NCBI RefSeq assembly: GCF_001865015.1
Contig: NZ_MJGV01000046.1
Location: 679,735 to 743,734 of the forward strand
Direction: 5' to 3'
Source: Curtobacterium sp. MMLR14_010
Lineage (GTDB): Bacteria; Actinomycetota; Actinomycetes; Actinomycetales; Microbacteriaceae
DNA length: 64,000 nucleotides
Positions within the stretch are counted from its first letter, which is position 1. Each line of letters opens with the position of its first letter. Under the pieces are notes generated by a model, which saw only the letters and a list, made by a program, of their open reading frames with translations, ran no database searches and was not told the DNA's origin. Shown piece after piece: positions 50,662 through 59,940 of this stretch. A program made the translations under genes and the position numbers.

Positions 50662-53600
50662 TTACTGCAGCACCACCAGGAGGTCGCCGGCGTCCACCTG
50701 CTGGGTCACCGGGATCGCGAGTCGGCCGACGGTGCCCGCAACGGGCGCCGTGATGGCCGCTTCCATCTTCATCGCCTCGATGCTCGCGACGGCCTGCCCG
50801 ACCGTCACGACGTCACCGACGGCGACCTTGAGCGTCACGACGCCGGAGAACGGCGCCGCGACCTGTTGCGGGTCGGTCCGGTCCGCCTTCTCGGCGGCCT
50901 TCGTCTCGACCTGGATCGAGCGGTCGCGGACGTACACCGGACGGAGCTGCCCGTTCAGCGTCGCCATGACCGTGCGCATGCCCCGGTCGTCGGCCTCGCC
51001 GATGGCCTCGAGCCCCACGTGCAGGTCCACGCCCTTGCCGAGGGACACGACGTGCTCCTCGCCGGGACGGAGCCCGTAGAGGTAGTCGACCGTCGAGACG
51101 ACGGAGAGGTCGCCGTACTCGTCGCGCACCTGCTGGAACTGCCGGGTGGGCTGTTCGAACAGCAGGCGGTTGAGGGCACTGCGGCGGTCCGACCCCGGGG
51201 TGTCCAGGTGCACGCGCTCGTGCTCGGGCACCTGGGTGATCTCGAGCGAGACCGTCCGGCCCGCGAGCACCTTCGTGCGGAACGGCTCCGGCCAACCACC
51301 GGGCAGCTCACCGAGCTCCCCCGCCATGAAGCCGATGACCGAGTCCGGGATGTCGTACTTCTGCGGGTTCTGCTCGAAGTCGACCGGGTCGGCGTCGACC
51401 GCCGCGAGCTGCAGCGCGAGGTCGCCGACGACCTTCGACGACGGCGTCACCTTGGTCGGGCGCCCGAGGATCCGGTTCGCCTCGGCGTACCAGTCCTCGA
51501 CCTGCTCGAAGCGGTCACCGAGCCCGAGGGAGATGGCCTGCTGGCGGAGGTTCGAGAGCTGCCCGCCGGGGATCTCGTGCTTGTAGACGCGACCGGTCGG
51601 CCCGGCGAGCCCGGACTCGAACGGCGCGTACGCCCGCCGCACCGCTTCCCAGTACGGCTCGAGGTCGCCGACGGCGTCGAGCGAGATGCCGGTGTCGCGC
51701 TCGGTGTGCGCCAGGGCCGCGACGAGTGCCGACATGCTCGGCTGGCTCGTCGTGCCGGCCATCGGCGCGGCGGCGACGTCGACGGCGTCCGCGCCGGCGC
51801 GGGCCGCGGCGAGGAGCGTCGCGAGCTGACCACCGGCGGTGTCGTGGGTGTGCACGTGGACGGGCTGGTCGAAGCGCTCGCGCAGCGCGCTGACGAGCTT
51901 CTCGGCGGCGCTCGCGCGGAGGAGCCCGGCCATGTCCTTGATGCCGATGACGTGCGCACCGGCCTCGACCATCTGCTCGGCGAGCCGGAGGTAGTAGTCG
52001 AGCGTGTAGAGGTCCTCCGCCGGGTCCAGCAGGTCGCCGGAGTAGCAGAGCGCGGCCTCGGCGACGGCCGTGTCGGTGGCGAGCACGGCCTCCAGGGCGG
52101 GTCGGAGGGCGCGCACGTCGTTCAGCGCGTCGAAGACCCGGAAGACGTCGACGCCGGTGGCGGCGGCCTCGGCGACGAACGCGTCGGTGACCTCGGTCGG
52201 GTACGGGGTGTAGCCGACCGTGTTCCGGCCGCGCAGCAGCATCTGGATCGGGATGTTCGGCATCGCCTCGCGCAGCGAGGCCAGGCGCTCCCACGGGTCC
52301 TCACCGAGGAAGCGGAGTGCGACGTCGTAGGTCGCGCCGCCCCAGGCCTCGGCGCTCAGCAGCTGTGGCGTGAGCCGCGCGACGTACGGCGCGACCGCGA
52401 CGAGGTCCTTGCTGCGGACCCGCGTGGCGAGGAGAGACTGGTGCGCGTCGCGCATCGTGGTCTCGGTGACCGCCAGCGCGGTCTGCGCACGGAGGGCCTT
52501 CGCCCACTCGGCCGGACCGAGCAGCCGCAGGCGGTCGCGCTGACCCTCGGACACGGGCGTGGACAGGTCGATGCCGGTGGGGAGCTTGGCGGCCGGGTCC
52601 ACGACGTGCGCCGCGGGCGTGCCGTTCGGCTTGTTCACCGTGACGTCCGCCAGCCAGTTCAGGACCTTCGTGCCGCGGTCCTTCGACACGTGGCCGCCGA
52701 GCAGCTGCGGACGCTCGCCGATGAACGCGGTGGAGACGTCGCCGCGGGCGAAGTCGGGGTCCTCGAGCACGGCCTGCAGGAACGGGATGTTCGTGCTGAC
52801 GCCGCGGATGCGGAACTCCGCCAGGGCCCGACGCGCGCGGGCGACGGCGCTCGGGAAGTTGCGGCCGCGGCACGTCATCTTCGCGAGCATGGAGTCGAAG
52901 TGCGGGCTGATCTGCGCGCCCGTGGCGACCGTGCCGCCGTCGAGGCGGACGCCGGCACCGCCGGGGCTGCGGTAGGTGGTGATGCGCCCGGTGTCCGGAC
53001 GGAAGCCCTGGGTCGGGTCCTCGGTCGTGATGCGGGTCTGCAGGGCGGCGCCGTGGACGACGACGGTGTCCTGGGACAGGCCGAGGTCGGCGAGGGTCTC
53101 CCCCGCCGCGATCCGCATCTGCGACTGCACGAGGTCGACGTCCGTGACCTCTTCGGTCACGGTGTGCTCGACCTGGATGCGCGGGTTCATCTCGATGAAG
53201 ACGTGCTGCCCGGCGCGCTCGCCCACGGTGTCGAGCAGGAACTCGACCGTGCCGGCGTTGACGTACCCGATCGACCGGGCGAAGGCCACGGCGTCGCGGT
53301 GCAGCGCGCTCGCGATCGCGGGTTCGAGGTTCGGCGCCGGGGCGATCTCGACGACCTTCTGGTTGCGGCGCTGCACGGAGCAGTCCCGCTCGAACAGGTG
53401 GATCGTGCCGGCGTCCGTGCCCGTGGCGTCGGCCAGGATCTGGACCTCGATGTGCCGCGGGCGGAGCACGGCCTGCTCGAGGAACATCGTCGGGTCGCCG
53501 AAGGCACTGTCGGCCTCCCGCATCGCCTCTTCCAACGCGGGACGGAGTTCCTCCGGCGTCTCGACGCGCCGCATGCCACGGCCGCCACCGCCGGCGACGG

Positions 53601-54075
53601 CCTTCGCGAACACCGGGAAGCCGACCGCTTCCGCCCCGGCGACGAGCTCGTCGACGTCGCGGCTGGCCGGCGTGCTCGCGAGCACGGGGACCCCCGCCGC
53701 GATCGCGTGTTCCTTCGCGGTGACCTTGTTGCCCGCCATCTCGAGCACGTGCTGCCCCGGGCCGATGAACGTGATGCCGGCAGCTGCGGCGGCCGCAGCC
53801 AGGTCCGGGTTCTCGGAGAGGAAGCCGTAGCCGGGGTAGATCGCGTCGGCGCCGGACTCGCGCGCGACCCGCACGATCTCCGCGACGTCGAGGTACGCCC
53901 GGACCGGGTGGCCGCGCTCTCCGATCAGGTAGGCCTCGTCGGCCTTGAGGCGGTGCAACGAGTTGCGGTCCTCGTACGGGTAGACAGCGACAGTGCGGGC
54001 ACCGAGTTCGTACGCCGCGCGGAAGGCACGGATCGCGATCTCGCCACGGTTGGCGACCAGGATCTTGCGGAACAC
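50662..54075 (-). CDS. pyc: Pyruvate carboxylase
   Basis: Biotin enzyme making oxaloacetate from pyruvate, the main anaplerotic step. All parts are in one 1137-residue chain: biotin carboxylase (about 1-450, [18 protein letters not shown] and the ATP-grasp loop [14 protein letters not shown]), the carboxyltransferase barrel (about 525-830, [18 protein letters not shown] with metal ligands and [10 protein letters not shown]), a tetramerisation region and the biotinyl domain at the end (EAMKMEAAI with the biotin lysine). GTG start with AAAGGG upstream. Divergent from the ParA-like gene. Confidence 0.97.
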   Translation of the reverse strand: MFRKILVANRGEIAIRAFRAAYELGARTVAVYPYEDRNSLHRLKADEAYLIGERGHPVRAYLDVAEIVRVARESGADAIYPGYGFLSENPDLAAAAAAAGITFIGPGQHVLEMAGNKVTAKEHAIAAGVPVLASTPASRDVDELVAGAEAVGFPVFAKAVAGGGGRGMRRVETPEELRPALEEAMREADSAFGDPTMFLEQAVLRPRHIEVQILADATGTDAGTIHLFERDCSVQRRNQKVVEIAPAPNLEPAIASALHRDAVAFARSIGYVNAGTVEFLLDTVGERAGQHVFIEMNPRIQVEHTVTEEVTDVDLVQSQMRIAAGETLADLGLSQDTVVVHGAALQTRITTEDPTQGFRPDTGRITTYRSPGGAGVRLDGGTVATGAQISPHFDSMLAKMTCRGRNFPSAVARARRALAEFRIRGVSTNIPFLQAVLEDPDFARGDVSTAFIGERPQLLGGHVSKDRGTKVLNWLADVTVNKPNGTPAAHVVDPAAKLPTGIDLSTPVSEGQRDRLRLLGPAEWAKALRAQTALAVTETTMRDAHQSLLATRVRSKDLVAVAPYVARLTPQLLSAEAWGGATYDVALRFLGEDPWERLASLREAMPNIPIQMLLRGRNTVGYTPYPTEVTDAFVAEAAATGVDVFRVFDALNDVRALRPALEAVLATDTAVAEAALCYSGDLLDPAEDLYTLDYYLRLAEQMVEAGAHVIGIKDMAGLLRASAAEKLVSALRERFDQPVHVHTHDTAGGQLATLLAAARAGADAVDVAAAPMAGTTSQPSMSALVAALAHTERDTGISLDAVGDLEPYWEAVRRAYAPFESGLAGPTGRVYKHEIPGGQLSNLRQQAISLGLGDRFEQVEDWYAEANRILGRPTKVTPSSKVVGDLALQLAAVDADPVDFEQNPQKYDIPDSVIGFMAGELGELPGGWPEPFRTKVLAGRTVSLEITQVPEHERVHLDTPGSDRRSALNRLLFEQPTRQFQQVRDEYGDLSVVSTVDYLYGLRPGEEHVVSLGKGVDLHVGLEAIGEADDRGMRTVMATLNGQLRPVYVRDRSIQVETKAAEKADRTDPQQVAAPFSGVVTLKVAVGDVVTVGQAVASIEAMKMEAAITAPVAGTVGRLAIPVTQQVDAGDLLVVLQ

Positions 54076-54121
54076 GCGGGCCCTTTCAGCACTGGGTCAG
54101 GTGCGACCACCCTACTGGCGG

Positions 54122-54127
54122 TAACGT
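54122..54127 (+). promoter_or_regulatory. -10 box for leaderless ParA-like mRNA
   Basis: TAACGT 8 nt before the GTG at 54136; no ribosome site. Confidence 0.45.
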
Positions 54128-54135
54128 TGCTCAAC

Positions 54136-54948
54136 GTGCATGTACTCAGCGTGAGCTCTCTCAAGGGCGGTGTCGGCAAGACGACGGTCACACTCGGTCT
54201 GACCTCCGCCGCGTTCGCCAAGGGTCTGCGAACGCTGGTGGTGGATCTGGACCCGCAGTCCGACGTCTCCACCGGCCTCGACATCAACATCGCCGGCCAC
54301 CTCAACGTGGCCGACGTCCTCGAGAACCCGAAGGAGAAGATCGTCCGCCAGGCCATCGCGCCGTCCGGCTGGACCAAGGGTTCCCAGGGCAAGATCGACG
54401 TCATGGTCGGCTCCCCGTCGGCCATCAACTTCGACGGGCCGCACCCGTCGATCCGTGACATCTGGAAGCTCGAGGAAGCGCTCGCCAACGTCGAGCAGGA
54501 CTACGAGCTCGTCCTCATCGACTGCGCCCCCTCGCTGAACGCCCTGACCCGCACCGCGTGGGCAGCGTCCGACCGCGTCACCGTGGTCACCGAGCCCGGT
54601 CTGTTCTCCGTGGCCGCCGCCGACCGTGCCCTCCGCGCGATCGAGGAGATCCGCCGCGGACTCTCCCCGCGCCTGCAGCCCCTCGGCATCATCGTGAACC
54701 GCGCCCGGGTGCAGTCGCTCGAGCACCAGTTCCGCATCAAGGAGCTCCGCGACATGTTCGGGCCGCTCGTGCTCTCCCCGCAGCTGCCCGAGCGGACCTC
54801 GCTCCAGCAGGCCCAGGGTGCCGCGAAGCCCCTGCACGCGTGGCCCGGCGAGTCCGCACAGGAGATGGCCCGCAACTTCGACCAGCTGCTCGAGCGGATC
54901 ATGCGCACGGGCAAGATCGGCCCGTACGCCGACGGCGCCCCCGTCTGA
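54136..54948 (+). CDS. ParA-family ATPase, orphan
   Basis: Walker-type ATPase of the ParA/MinD group. The 270 residues open with the deviant Walker A SSLKGGVGKTTVTLGL (about 8-23), then VDLDPQSDVSTG and the Walker B-like LVLIDCAPSLNALTR. No ParB or parS-like palindrome is next to it, so a chromosome-segregation role is not supported; orphan ParA proteins often position other cell structures. The start is the GTG at 54136 (VHVLSVSSLKGG); the frame is open far upstream only because it lies opposite pyc. Confidence 0.85.
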   Translation: MHVLSVSSLKGGVGKTTVTLGLTSAAFAKGLRTLVVDLDPQSDVSTGLDINIAGHLNVADVLENPKEKIVRQAIAPSGWTKGSQGKIDVMVGSPSAINFDGPHPSIRDIWKLEEALANVEQDYELVLIDCAPSLNALTRTAWAASDRVTVVTEPGLFSVAAADRALRAIEEIRRGLSPRLQPLGIIVNRARVQSLEHQFRIKELRDMFGPLVLSPQLPERTSLQQAQGAAKPLHAWPGESAQEMARNFDQLLERIMRTGKIGPYADGAPV

Positions 54949-54970
54949 CGCACGGACTTCCGCACTGAGC

Positions 54971-55001
54971 ACGCACCCTGGGTCGCCGATCCGGGGTGCG
55001 T
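54971..55001 (+). terminator. Hairpin after the ParA-like gene
   Basis: 8-bp arms ACGCACCC/GGGTGCGT with partial inner pairing, 22 bp past the stop, followed by TCGTGTGT. Confidence 0.5.
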
Positions 55002-55025
55002 TCGTGTGTGGGGGCGTCCGCGGGC

Positions 55026-55150
55026 CGAGCGGTCAGGACTCCCCGCTCACGTTCGGCGAGGGGTCACGAAGCGTCGGTTCGGGCTCGCTCCACCGACGCT
55101 TCCCGACCGGTGGGCGATGTGCACGCGGGGTGTCGTGATCACTCGGCGGG
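55026..55150. repeat. 125-bp direct repeat, copy 1
   Basis: About 90 % identical by eye to 55388-55513, 362 bp away. Contains a hairpin with perfect 10-bp arms GAAGCGTCGG/CCGACGCTTC (55068-55102). The 763-bp gap 54949-55711 between the ParA and MerR genes consists of these two repeats, two palindromic A elements and GC-rich spacer, with no gene that I can support. Confidence 0.75.
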
Positions 55151-55184
55151 CTGGGTGGGGCGGGACGGGTGCCCATCGGCCCGC

Positions 55185-55248
55185 TGAGATCGCACTTCGT
55201 GTCGGGTCGGCGTCGGTGGAGGCGACGGCGACACCGAGTGCGATCTCA
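55185..55248. repeat. Palindromic element A, copy 5
   Basis: Left arm TGAGATCGCACTTCGTGTCG and right arm complementary with two mismatches; 64 bp in all. Same element as the four in the 7.7-8.5-kb array. Confidence 0.7.
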
Positions 55249-55387
55249 CCGAGGGATCTCGCCAGAGCGCGGAGACCGGTCACGTCCGTCGACCGGGCGG
55301 CGGGTCCGGTCACTACCGCCGGCCGGGAGGCTCGTCCGGCGCCCGCCACGCCGTGGCCGTCGGCGTGTGGTCGGCCGGGCACCGTCG

Positions 55388-55513
55388 CGAGCGGTCAGGA
55401 CTCCCCGCTCACGTCCGGCGAGGGGTCACGGAGCGTCGGCTCAGGCTTCGCTCCAGCGACGCTTCCCGACCGGTGGGCGACGTGCACGCGGGGTGTCGTG
55501 ACCACTCGGCGGG
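55388..55513. repeat. 125-bp direct repeat, copy 2
   Basis: Second copy of 55026-55150 with scattered changes. The repeat and the following A element recur together, so the region is a two-unit tandem array with a period of about 362-405 bp. Confidence 0.75.
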
Positions 55514-55589
55514 GCCGCGGGCCGGTCGCAGGGTCGCAGGGCCGCAGGGCCGCGGGGCCGCGGGCACCCCTCGGCGCTGAACGGCACGG

Positions 55590-55647
55590 TGAGCTCGCAG
55601 TCCGTGTCGGGTCGGCGCCGTACGAGGCGACGCGGAGTGCGACTTCA
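55590..55647. repeat. Palindromic element A, copy 6 (degenerate)
   Basis: TGAGCTCGCAGTCCGTGTCG with a partly matching right arm ending GTGCGACTTCA; 58 bp, the most diverged copy in the window. Confidence 0.55.
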
Positions 55648-55711
55648 GCGCCAGGTCCAGGTCCAGGGCGGACACGCGCGCCAGGGCGCGCGGGGCGGGA
55701 ACCCGTCCGGG

Positions 55712-56272
55712 TCAGGAAGCGCGGGAAGCGCGGCGCGCGGCGAGTTCGTCGGAGGGGTCGGCCGCGGGCGTCGCGTCGAGCTCGACGAGGGAGGACTCCA
55801 CCTCGCGCAGGACCTTGCCGACCGCGATGCCGAAGACGCCCTGCCCGCGGGAGACCAGGTCGATGACCTCGTCGTCCGAGGTACACAGGTACACCGAGGC
55901 GCCGTCGGACATCAGCGTCGTCTGGGCGAGGTCGGAGACGCCGGACTCGCGGAGCTGGTTGACGGCCGTGCGGATCTGCTGGAGGGAGATGCCGGTGTCG
56001 AGCAGGCGCTTGACGAGCTTGAGGACGAGGATGTCGCGGAAGCCGTAGAGGCGCTGCGACCCGGACCCGGCAGCGCCTCGGATCGTGGGCTGCACGAGTT
56101 CGGTGCGGGCCCAGTAGTCGAGCTGGCGGTAGCTGATGCCGGCGGCCTTGGCGGCGACGGTGCCGCGGTAGCCGTTCTGCTCGTCGTGCTCGGGGAGTCC
56201 GTCGGTGAACAGCAACCCGAGGTCGTACCGCGTCGTGTCAGACGGGGTACCGGGGGTGTCGTTCCCACTCAT
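55712..56272 (-). CDS. MerR-family regulator (Rv1830-like)
   Basis: Probable transcription factor. In 186 residues the winged helix (about 38-105) reads GTVAAKAAGISYRQLDYWARTELV and GSQRLYGFRDILVLKLVKRL, followed by a dimerisation helix and a domain with SDGASVYLCTSDDEVIDLVSRGQGVFGIAVG typical of the Rv1830 branch. No metal-binding cysteines. ATG at 56272 with GGAAGG upstream. In Mycobacterium a bifunctional nuclease gene lies between the two MerR genes; here the 169-bp gap holds only an operator-like dyad. Confidence 0.88.
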   Translation of the reverse strand: MSGNDTPGTPSDTTRYDLGLLFTDGLPEHDEQNGYRGTVAAKAAGISYRQLDYWARTELVQPTIRGAAGSGSQRLYGFRDILVLKLVKRLLDTGISLQQIRTAVNQLRESGVSDLAQTTLMSDGASVYLCTSDDEVIDLVSRGQGVFGIAVGKVLREVESSLVELDATPAADPSDELAARRASRAS

Positions 56273-56312
56273 TGGACTGCCTTCCACGACGATCGAGCCC
56301 TCACCCGAAGGT

Positions 56313-56333
56313 TCAACGACGGGTTGAGAGTTG
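56313..56333. promoter_or_regulatory. Operator-like dyad upstream of the MerR gene
   Basis: TCAAC-GACGGG-TTGA followed by GAGTTG on the plus strand, about 48 bp before the MerR start. Same arrangement as upstream of ftsZ at 21545-21564. Confidence 0.42.
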
Positions 56334-56441
56334 TTCCGAGGTCCACGGTAGCGACTCCGACCGGTCCGACGCGGGACATCCGACTCGGCGCGTCCGGCGT
56401 GTCGAGGATACGCCTGCGCACCGACGCTCCACCAGCACCGC

Positions 56442-57146
56442 TCACGCGTCCATCCGCCCGATCGCGGCGCGGATGAGGTTCGAGCGGATGACCTCGAGGT
56501 GCCCGGCGATCTCCCGCGCGAGCTCGGACGCCTTGGCCCGGGACGTGGCGTCACCACGGCGTGAGACGGGCATGAGCGCGGACTCGATGAGCCCGACCTC
56601 GCGCTCCGCGGTGCTGCGGAAGGTCCGGAGGTGCCGCGGCTCGATGCCGGTGCGCTGCAGCTCGACGAGGGCCTTGAGCACGACGACCGAGTCCTCGCCG
56701 AAGGTCTCGGACGCCGGCAGGAGCGACGCGGACACAGCGTCGGCGACGAGCATCGGAGACGCCTGGGCCGCACGGACGAGGTCGTCCCGCGTGTAGCGCT
56801 TCTCACGGCCGAGGATCGAGGGCCGAGGACCGTCGCCACCACCGGGGAGCGCGGGCTGCCGACCGGCGTCGAGGTCGGCGAGGTACTCCTTGATGACCTT
56901 CAGCGGCAGGTAGTGGTCACGCTGCAGGCCGAGCACCACGCGGAGCCGGTCGACGTCAGCGGGTGAGAACTTCCGGTACCCGCTGGCGGTGCGGACCGGC
57001 ATGACGAGCTCGCGTTCCTCGAGGAAGCGGAGCTTGGAGCTCGACAGGTCGGGGAACTCCGGCTTGAGCCGGGCGAGGACCTGTCCGATCGTCAACAGGT
57101 CCGCGGCCGGCGAACCCGACCGCACTGCGGCCGAGCGCGCGGCCAC
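56442..57146 (-). CDS. ftsR: MerR-family regulator FtsR (Rv1828-like)
   Basis: In Corynebacterium the homologue activates ftsZ. The 234 residues have the winged helix (about 18-90) with LTIGQVLARLKPEFPDLSSS, KLRFLEERELV and SGYRKFSPADVDRLRVVL, then YLPLKVIKEYLADLDAGR and a helical C-terminal part. GTG start overlaps the FHA gene stop by one base (TAGTG), so the two are coupled. A matching dyad lies before ftsZ and before the other MerR gene. The assignment to FtsR is by family and context. Confidence 0.82.
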   Translation of the reverse strand: MAARSAAVRSGSPAADLLTIGQVLARLKPEFPDLSSSKLRFLEERELVMPVRTASGYRKFSPADVDRLRVVLGLQRDHYLPLKVIKEYLADLDAGRQPALPGGGDGPRPSILGREKRYTRDDLVRAAQASPMLVADAVSASLLPASETFGEDSVVVLKALVELQRTGIEPRHLRTFRSTAEREVGLIESALMPVSRRGDATSRAKASELAREIAGHLEVIRSNLIRAAIGRMDA

Positions 57147-57625
57147 TACGCGTTCGCCAGGCGCGCCAGGTCGACCCGGGACGCGTAGAACGTCAGGCGG
57201 AACTTGCCGACCTGCACCTCGGCGCCGTCGGTGAGCGGTGCTTCGTCGATGCGGACACCGTCGAAGTAGGTGCCGTTGAGCGAGCCGTTGTCCTTGACCG
57301 TGAACGAGGTGCCGTTCCGGAGGAACTGCGCGTGCTTCCGGGAGACGGTGACGTCGTCCAGGAAGATGTCGGCGTCGGGGTGTCGGCCGGTCGTGGTGAC
57401 GTCGGAGTCGAGCAGGAAGCGCGCTCCGACGTTGGGGCCGCGGCGGACGACGAGCAACGCCGAACCGGACGGCAACGCGGTGATGGCGTCACGTTCTTCG
57501 GGTGAGACACCGGACTCGGGCGTCAGGGACGCGCCGAACTCCATGCTGAAGGTCAGCGTCGTGTCGACCAGCCGCTGCTCCGGGGCGCGCTGTCCCTCTG
57601 GCTGCGGGACCACTGGATCTGGCAT
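57146..57625 (-). CDS. FHA-domain protein, GarA/OdhI type
   Basis: Phosphothreonine-controlled inhibitor of 2-oxoglutarate dehydrogenase and regulator of glutamate metabolism in relatives. The 159 residues have an N-terminal tail with VDTTLTFSMEFG (about 21-32), matching the ETT-type site phosphorylated by PASTA kinases, and one FHA domain (about 58-150) with GRHPDADIFLD, SRKHAQF and NGSLNGTYFDG, the phosphothreonine-binding residues. ATG with GGAGGAGG-type site upstream. It heads the FHA-ftsR pair. The PknL-like kinase is a possible partner. Confidence 0.9.
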   Translation of the reverse strand: MPDPVVPQPEGQRAPEQRLVDTTLTFSMEFGASLTPESGVSPEERDAITALPSGSALLVVRRGPNVGARFLLDSDVTTTGRHPDADIFLDDVTVSRKHAQFLRNGTSFTVKDNGSLNGTYFDGVRIDEAPLTDGAEVQVGKFRLTFYASRVDLARLANA

Positions 57626-57737
57626 CGGTGGACCTCCTCCTCTTGGCAGTCAAGCGTATCGGAAACGAGCGGCCCGTCGAGAGCCCCGTGGACGAGTGAC
57701 ACGACCTGTCCGCGGGGAGCGGACAGGTCCGCGCCGA

Positions 57738-58751
57738 TCAGCGGGACCGCGCGAGCAGCCAGAGCAGGTAAGGCGCACCGACGACCCCGGTCACGACACC
57801 GACCGGCAGCGTGGTTCCGGGGAGGGCGAACTGCGCGACGAGGTCGCTCGCGAGCACGATCACCGCGCCGACCGCTGCGGCCGGTCCGAGCGCCACACGA
57901 CCACCGCCGACGAGCCGACGTGCGATCGGTGCCGCCATCAGCGCGACGAAGGACACGGGCCCGGCGGTCGCCACGGCCGCAGCGGTCAGACACACGGCGG
58001 TCAGGAGCAGGAGCACCTTGGCCCGGTTCGGTCGGAGCCCGAGCGACGACGCGACCTCGTCCCCGAGCGTCAGGACGGTCAGCCGCGGCGACTGCACGAG
58101 GGCCGCGACCACGAGCACCGCGAACGCGATCGCCAGCACGCCGACGATGCCCGGGTCCACGGCGTTCAGGCTGCCGGAGAGCCAGAGCAGCGCCGTGCCC
58201 GCCTGCTGGACGGTGCCGCTCGTGAGCATCCACCCGGTGACGCTGACCGACATCGCCGCGACACCGATGCCGACGAGCACGACGCGGTTGCCGGTGATGC
58301 CGCGGCGCCAGGCGAGGCCGGCGATGAGGGCCGACACGACGACCGCCCCGACGAGCACGGTCCAGAAGAGCCCGATGCCGGAGACGCCGAACAGCACGAT
58401 CGCGGTCAGGCCCGACGCACTCGCGCCCGAGGTGATGCCGATGACGTCGGGACTGGCGATGGGGTTCCGGACGACGCTCTGCACGATGCCGCCCGCGACG
58501 CCGAGACTCGCCCCCACCAGGAGCGCCGCCGCGACCCGGGGTCCGCGCAGCTGCCCGATGACGAAGTCCGACACGGTGTCGCCGTGGCCGACGAGCGCCG
58601 CCACGACCTGGCCGGGCGCGAGCGGGATGTCGCCGACGCCGAGCCCGACGAGCACCAGTGCCACGAGCACGACCACGACGACCCCGAGCACGACGAGCTC
58701 ACGTCGCACCCCCGTCACCCGTCGCCGCGTGGGGCGTCCCGTCGTCGTCAC
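57738..58751 (-). CDS. FecCD-family siderophore ABC permease, second gene
   Basis: Half of the membrane channel of an iron-siderophore importer. The 337 residues contain about ten helices and family motifs: LRGPRVAAALLVGASLGVAG, GIVQSVVRNPIASPDVIGI and GPVSFVALMAAPIARRLVGG. The GTG start overlaps the previous permease stop by 4 bp. The operon holds only the two permeases; there is no binding protein or ATPase within the window. Confidence 0.92.
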   Translation of the reverse strand: MTTTGRPTRRRVTGVRRELVVLGVVVVVLVALVLVGLGVGDIPLAPGQVVAALVGHGDTVSDFVIGQLRGPRVAAALLVGASLGVAGGIVQSVVRNPIASPDVIGITSGASASGLTAIVLFGVSGIGLFWTVLVGAVVVSALIAGLAWRRGITGNRVVLVGIGVAAMSVSVTGWMLTSGTVQQAGTALLWLSGSLNAVDPGIVGVLAIAFAVLVVAALVQSPRLTVLTLGDEVASSLGLRPNRAKVLLLLTAVCLTAAAVATAGPVSFVALMAAPIARRLVGGGRVALGPAAAVGAVIVLASDLVAQFALPGTTLPVGVVTGVVGAPYLLWLLARSR

Positions 58752-59782
58752 AGGCCCCGCACCGCCTTCGAGCGGACGAGCGCGATGAACACGGGTGCCC
58801 CGATGAGCGCGGTCACGATGCCGACCTGCAGCTCCCCCGGGTACGCGACGACCCGGCCGATGACGTCGGCGACGAGCAGCAGGGCCGGTGCGACGATCGC
58901 GGACAGGAGGATCGTCCACCGGTGGTCGGGTCCGCTCAGCCGCCGGACGGCGTGGGGCACGGCAAGCCCGATGAACGCGACCGGACCGGCCGCGGCGACC
59001 GCCGACCCGGCCAGCAGCACGGTGACGAGTCCGCCGACCGCGCGGACGAGCACCACGCGCTGCCCGAGCGACGCCGCCAGCTCGTCCCCGAGGGCGAGGG
59101 TGTTCAGGGAACGCCCGAGGGCGAACGCGATGCCGAGCCCGACGAGCACCGGGACCGTGATCGCGCCGGCAGCCCCGAGGTCCTTGCCCGCGAGGGCGCC
59201 GACCTGCCAGAACCGCAGCTGGTCGAGGAGGCTCTGGCTCGTCACGAGCACCGCCGTGGTGATCGAGGCGAGGGCGGCCGCCACGACGGACCCGGAGAGC
59301 GCCAGGCCCACCGGGGTGAGTCCGCGCCGCGCGACCGAGGCGATGCCGTAGACGAGGAGCGCCGCCAGCGCCGCCCCGACGAAGGCGAACGGCAGGTAGG
59401 CCGCGGTGCCGCTGATCCCGAAGAGCGCGATGCCGGCGACCACCGCGAGCGCCGCCCCGGAGTTGATGCCGAGCACGCTGGGGTCGGCGAGCGGGTTGCG
59501 GGTGACGCCCTGCATCACGGCACCGGCGACGCCGAGGGCCGAGCCCGCGAGCAGGCCCACGACGGTGCGCGGCACGCGGTTGCCGAGCACGATCAGCCCG
59601 ATCTCGTCGTCGCGACCAGGATGCGTGACGGCGTCGAACACCGCCGCGAGCGGGATCGGCCGCGACCCGAACGCGATGCTCAGGGCGACCGCGACGACGA
59701 GCACGACGACCGCCAGCACGGTCGCGCCGACGAGTCGTGGCACGGAACTGGGCGCGGGCGGGGCGGGGGACGGAGAGCGCAT
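58748..59782 (-). CDS. FecCD-family siderophore ABC permease, first gene
   Basis: Partner of the next permease. The 344 residues have about ten helices with NRVPRTVVGLLAGSALGVAG, AVMQGVTRNPLADPSVLGI and GPVAFIGLAVPHAVRRLSGP. The ATG at 59782 follows a DtxR/IdeR-like box by only 3 bp and there is no ribosome site, so the leader must be very short. Iron control is therefore likely. Frame open upstream but opposed by the htrA promoter region. Confidence 0.92.
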   Translation of the reverse strand: MRSPSPAPPAPSSVPRLVGATVLAVVVLVVAVALSIAFGSRPIPLAAVFDAVTHPGRDDEIGLIVLGNRVPRTVVGLLAGSALGVAGAVMQGVTRNPLADPSVLGINSGAALAVVAGIALFGISGTAAYLPFAFVGAALAALLVYGIASVARRGLTPVGLALSGSVVAAALASITTAVLVTSQSLLDQLRFWQVGALAGKDLGAAGAITVPVLVGLGIAFALGRSLNTLALGDELAASLGQRVVLVRAVGGLVTVLLAGSAVAAAGPVAFIGLAVPHAVRRLSGPDHRWTILLSAIVAPALLLVADVIGRVVAYPGELQVGIVTALIGAPVFIALVRSKAVRGL

Positions 59783-59785
59783 GGG

Positions 59786-59802
59786 AGGTGAGGCAACCCT
59801 AA
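59786..59802 (-). promoter_or_regulatory. DtxR/IdeR-like iron box
   Basis: TTAGGGTTGCCTCACCT on the minus strand, agreeing at 13 of 17 positions with the known consensus TTAGGTTAGGCTAACCT. It touches the start of the siderophore permease operon and contains a possible -10 (TAGGGT). Confidence 0.6.
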
Positions 59803-59811
59803 CCCGGTCGG

Positions 59812-59835
59812 CTCCCTCGGTGATCGCCGAGGGAG
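59812..59835. promoter_or_regulatory. Perfect dyad in the divergent permease/protease region
   Basis: CTCCCTCGG-TGATCG-CCGAGGGAG, 9-bp arms. Placed between two divergent genes, so a regulator site or hairpin rather than a terminator. Confidence 0.4.
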
Positions 59836-59940
59836 TCGTGAGCGCACGCAGTGCTCGTTCATAGGCTCCCCATGGGAACCGGGCCTGTACTCGATCCATC
59901 GACACCCGACCGGGGAGTCGAGAGCGACCGGAGAGCACCG

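Noticed and set aside
50476-54135. A long N-terminal extension of the ParA-like protein
   Set aside because: It is antisense to pyc. The Walker motif is at the right distance from the GTG at 54136.
54136-54948. parA of a parABS chromosome segregation system
   Set aside because: No parB gene and no parS-like 16-bp palindrome beside it; rRNA small-subunit methyltransferase and dnaA genes typical of that region are missing.
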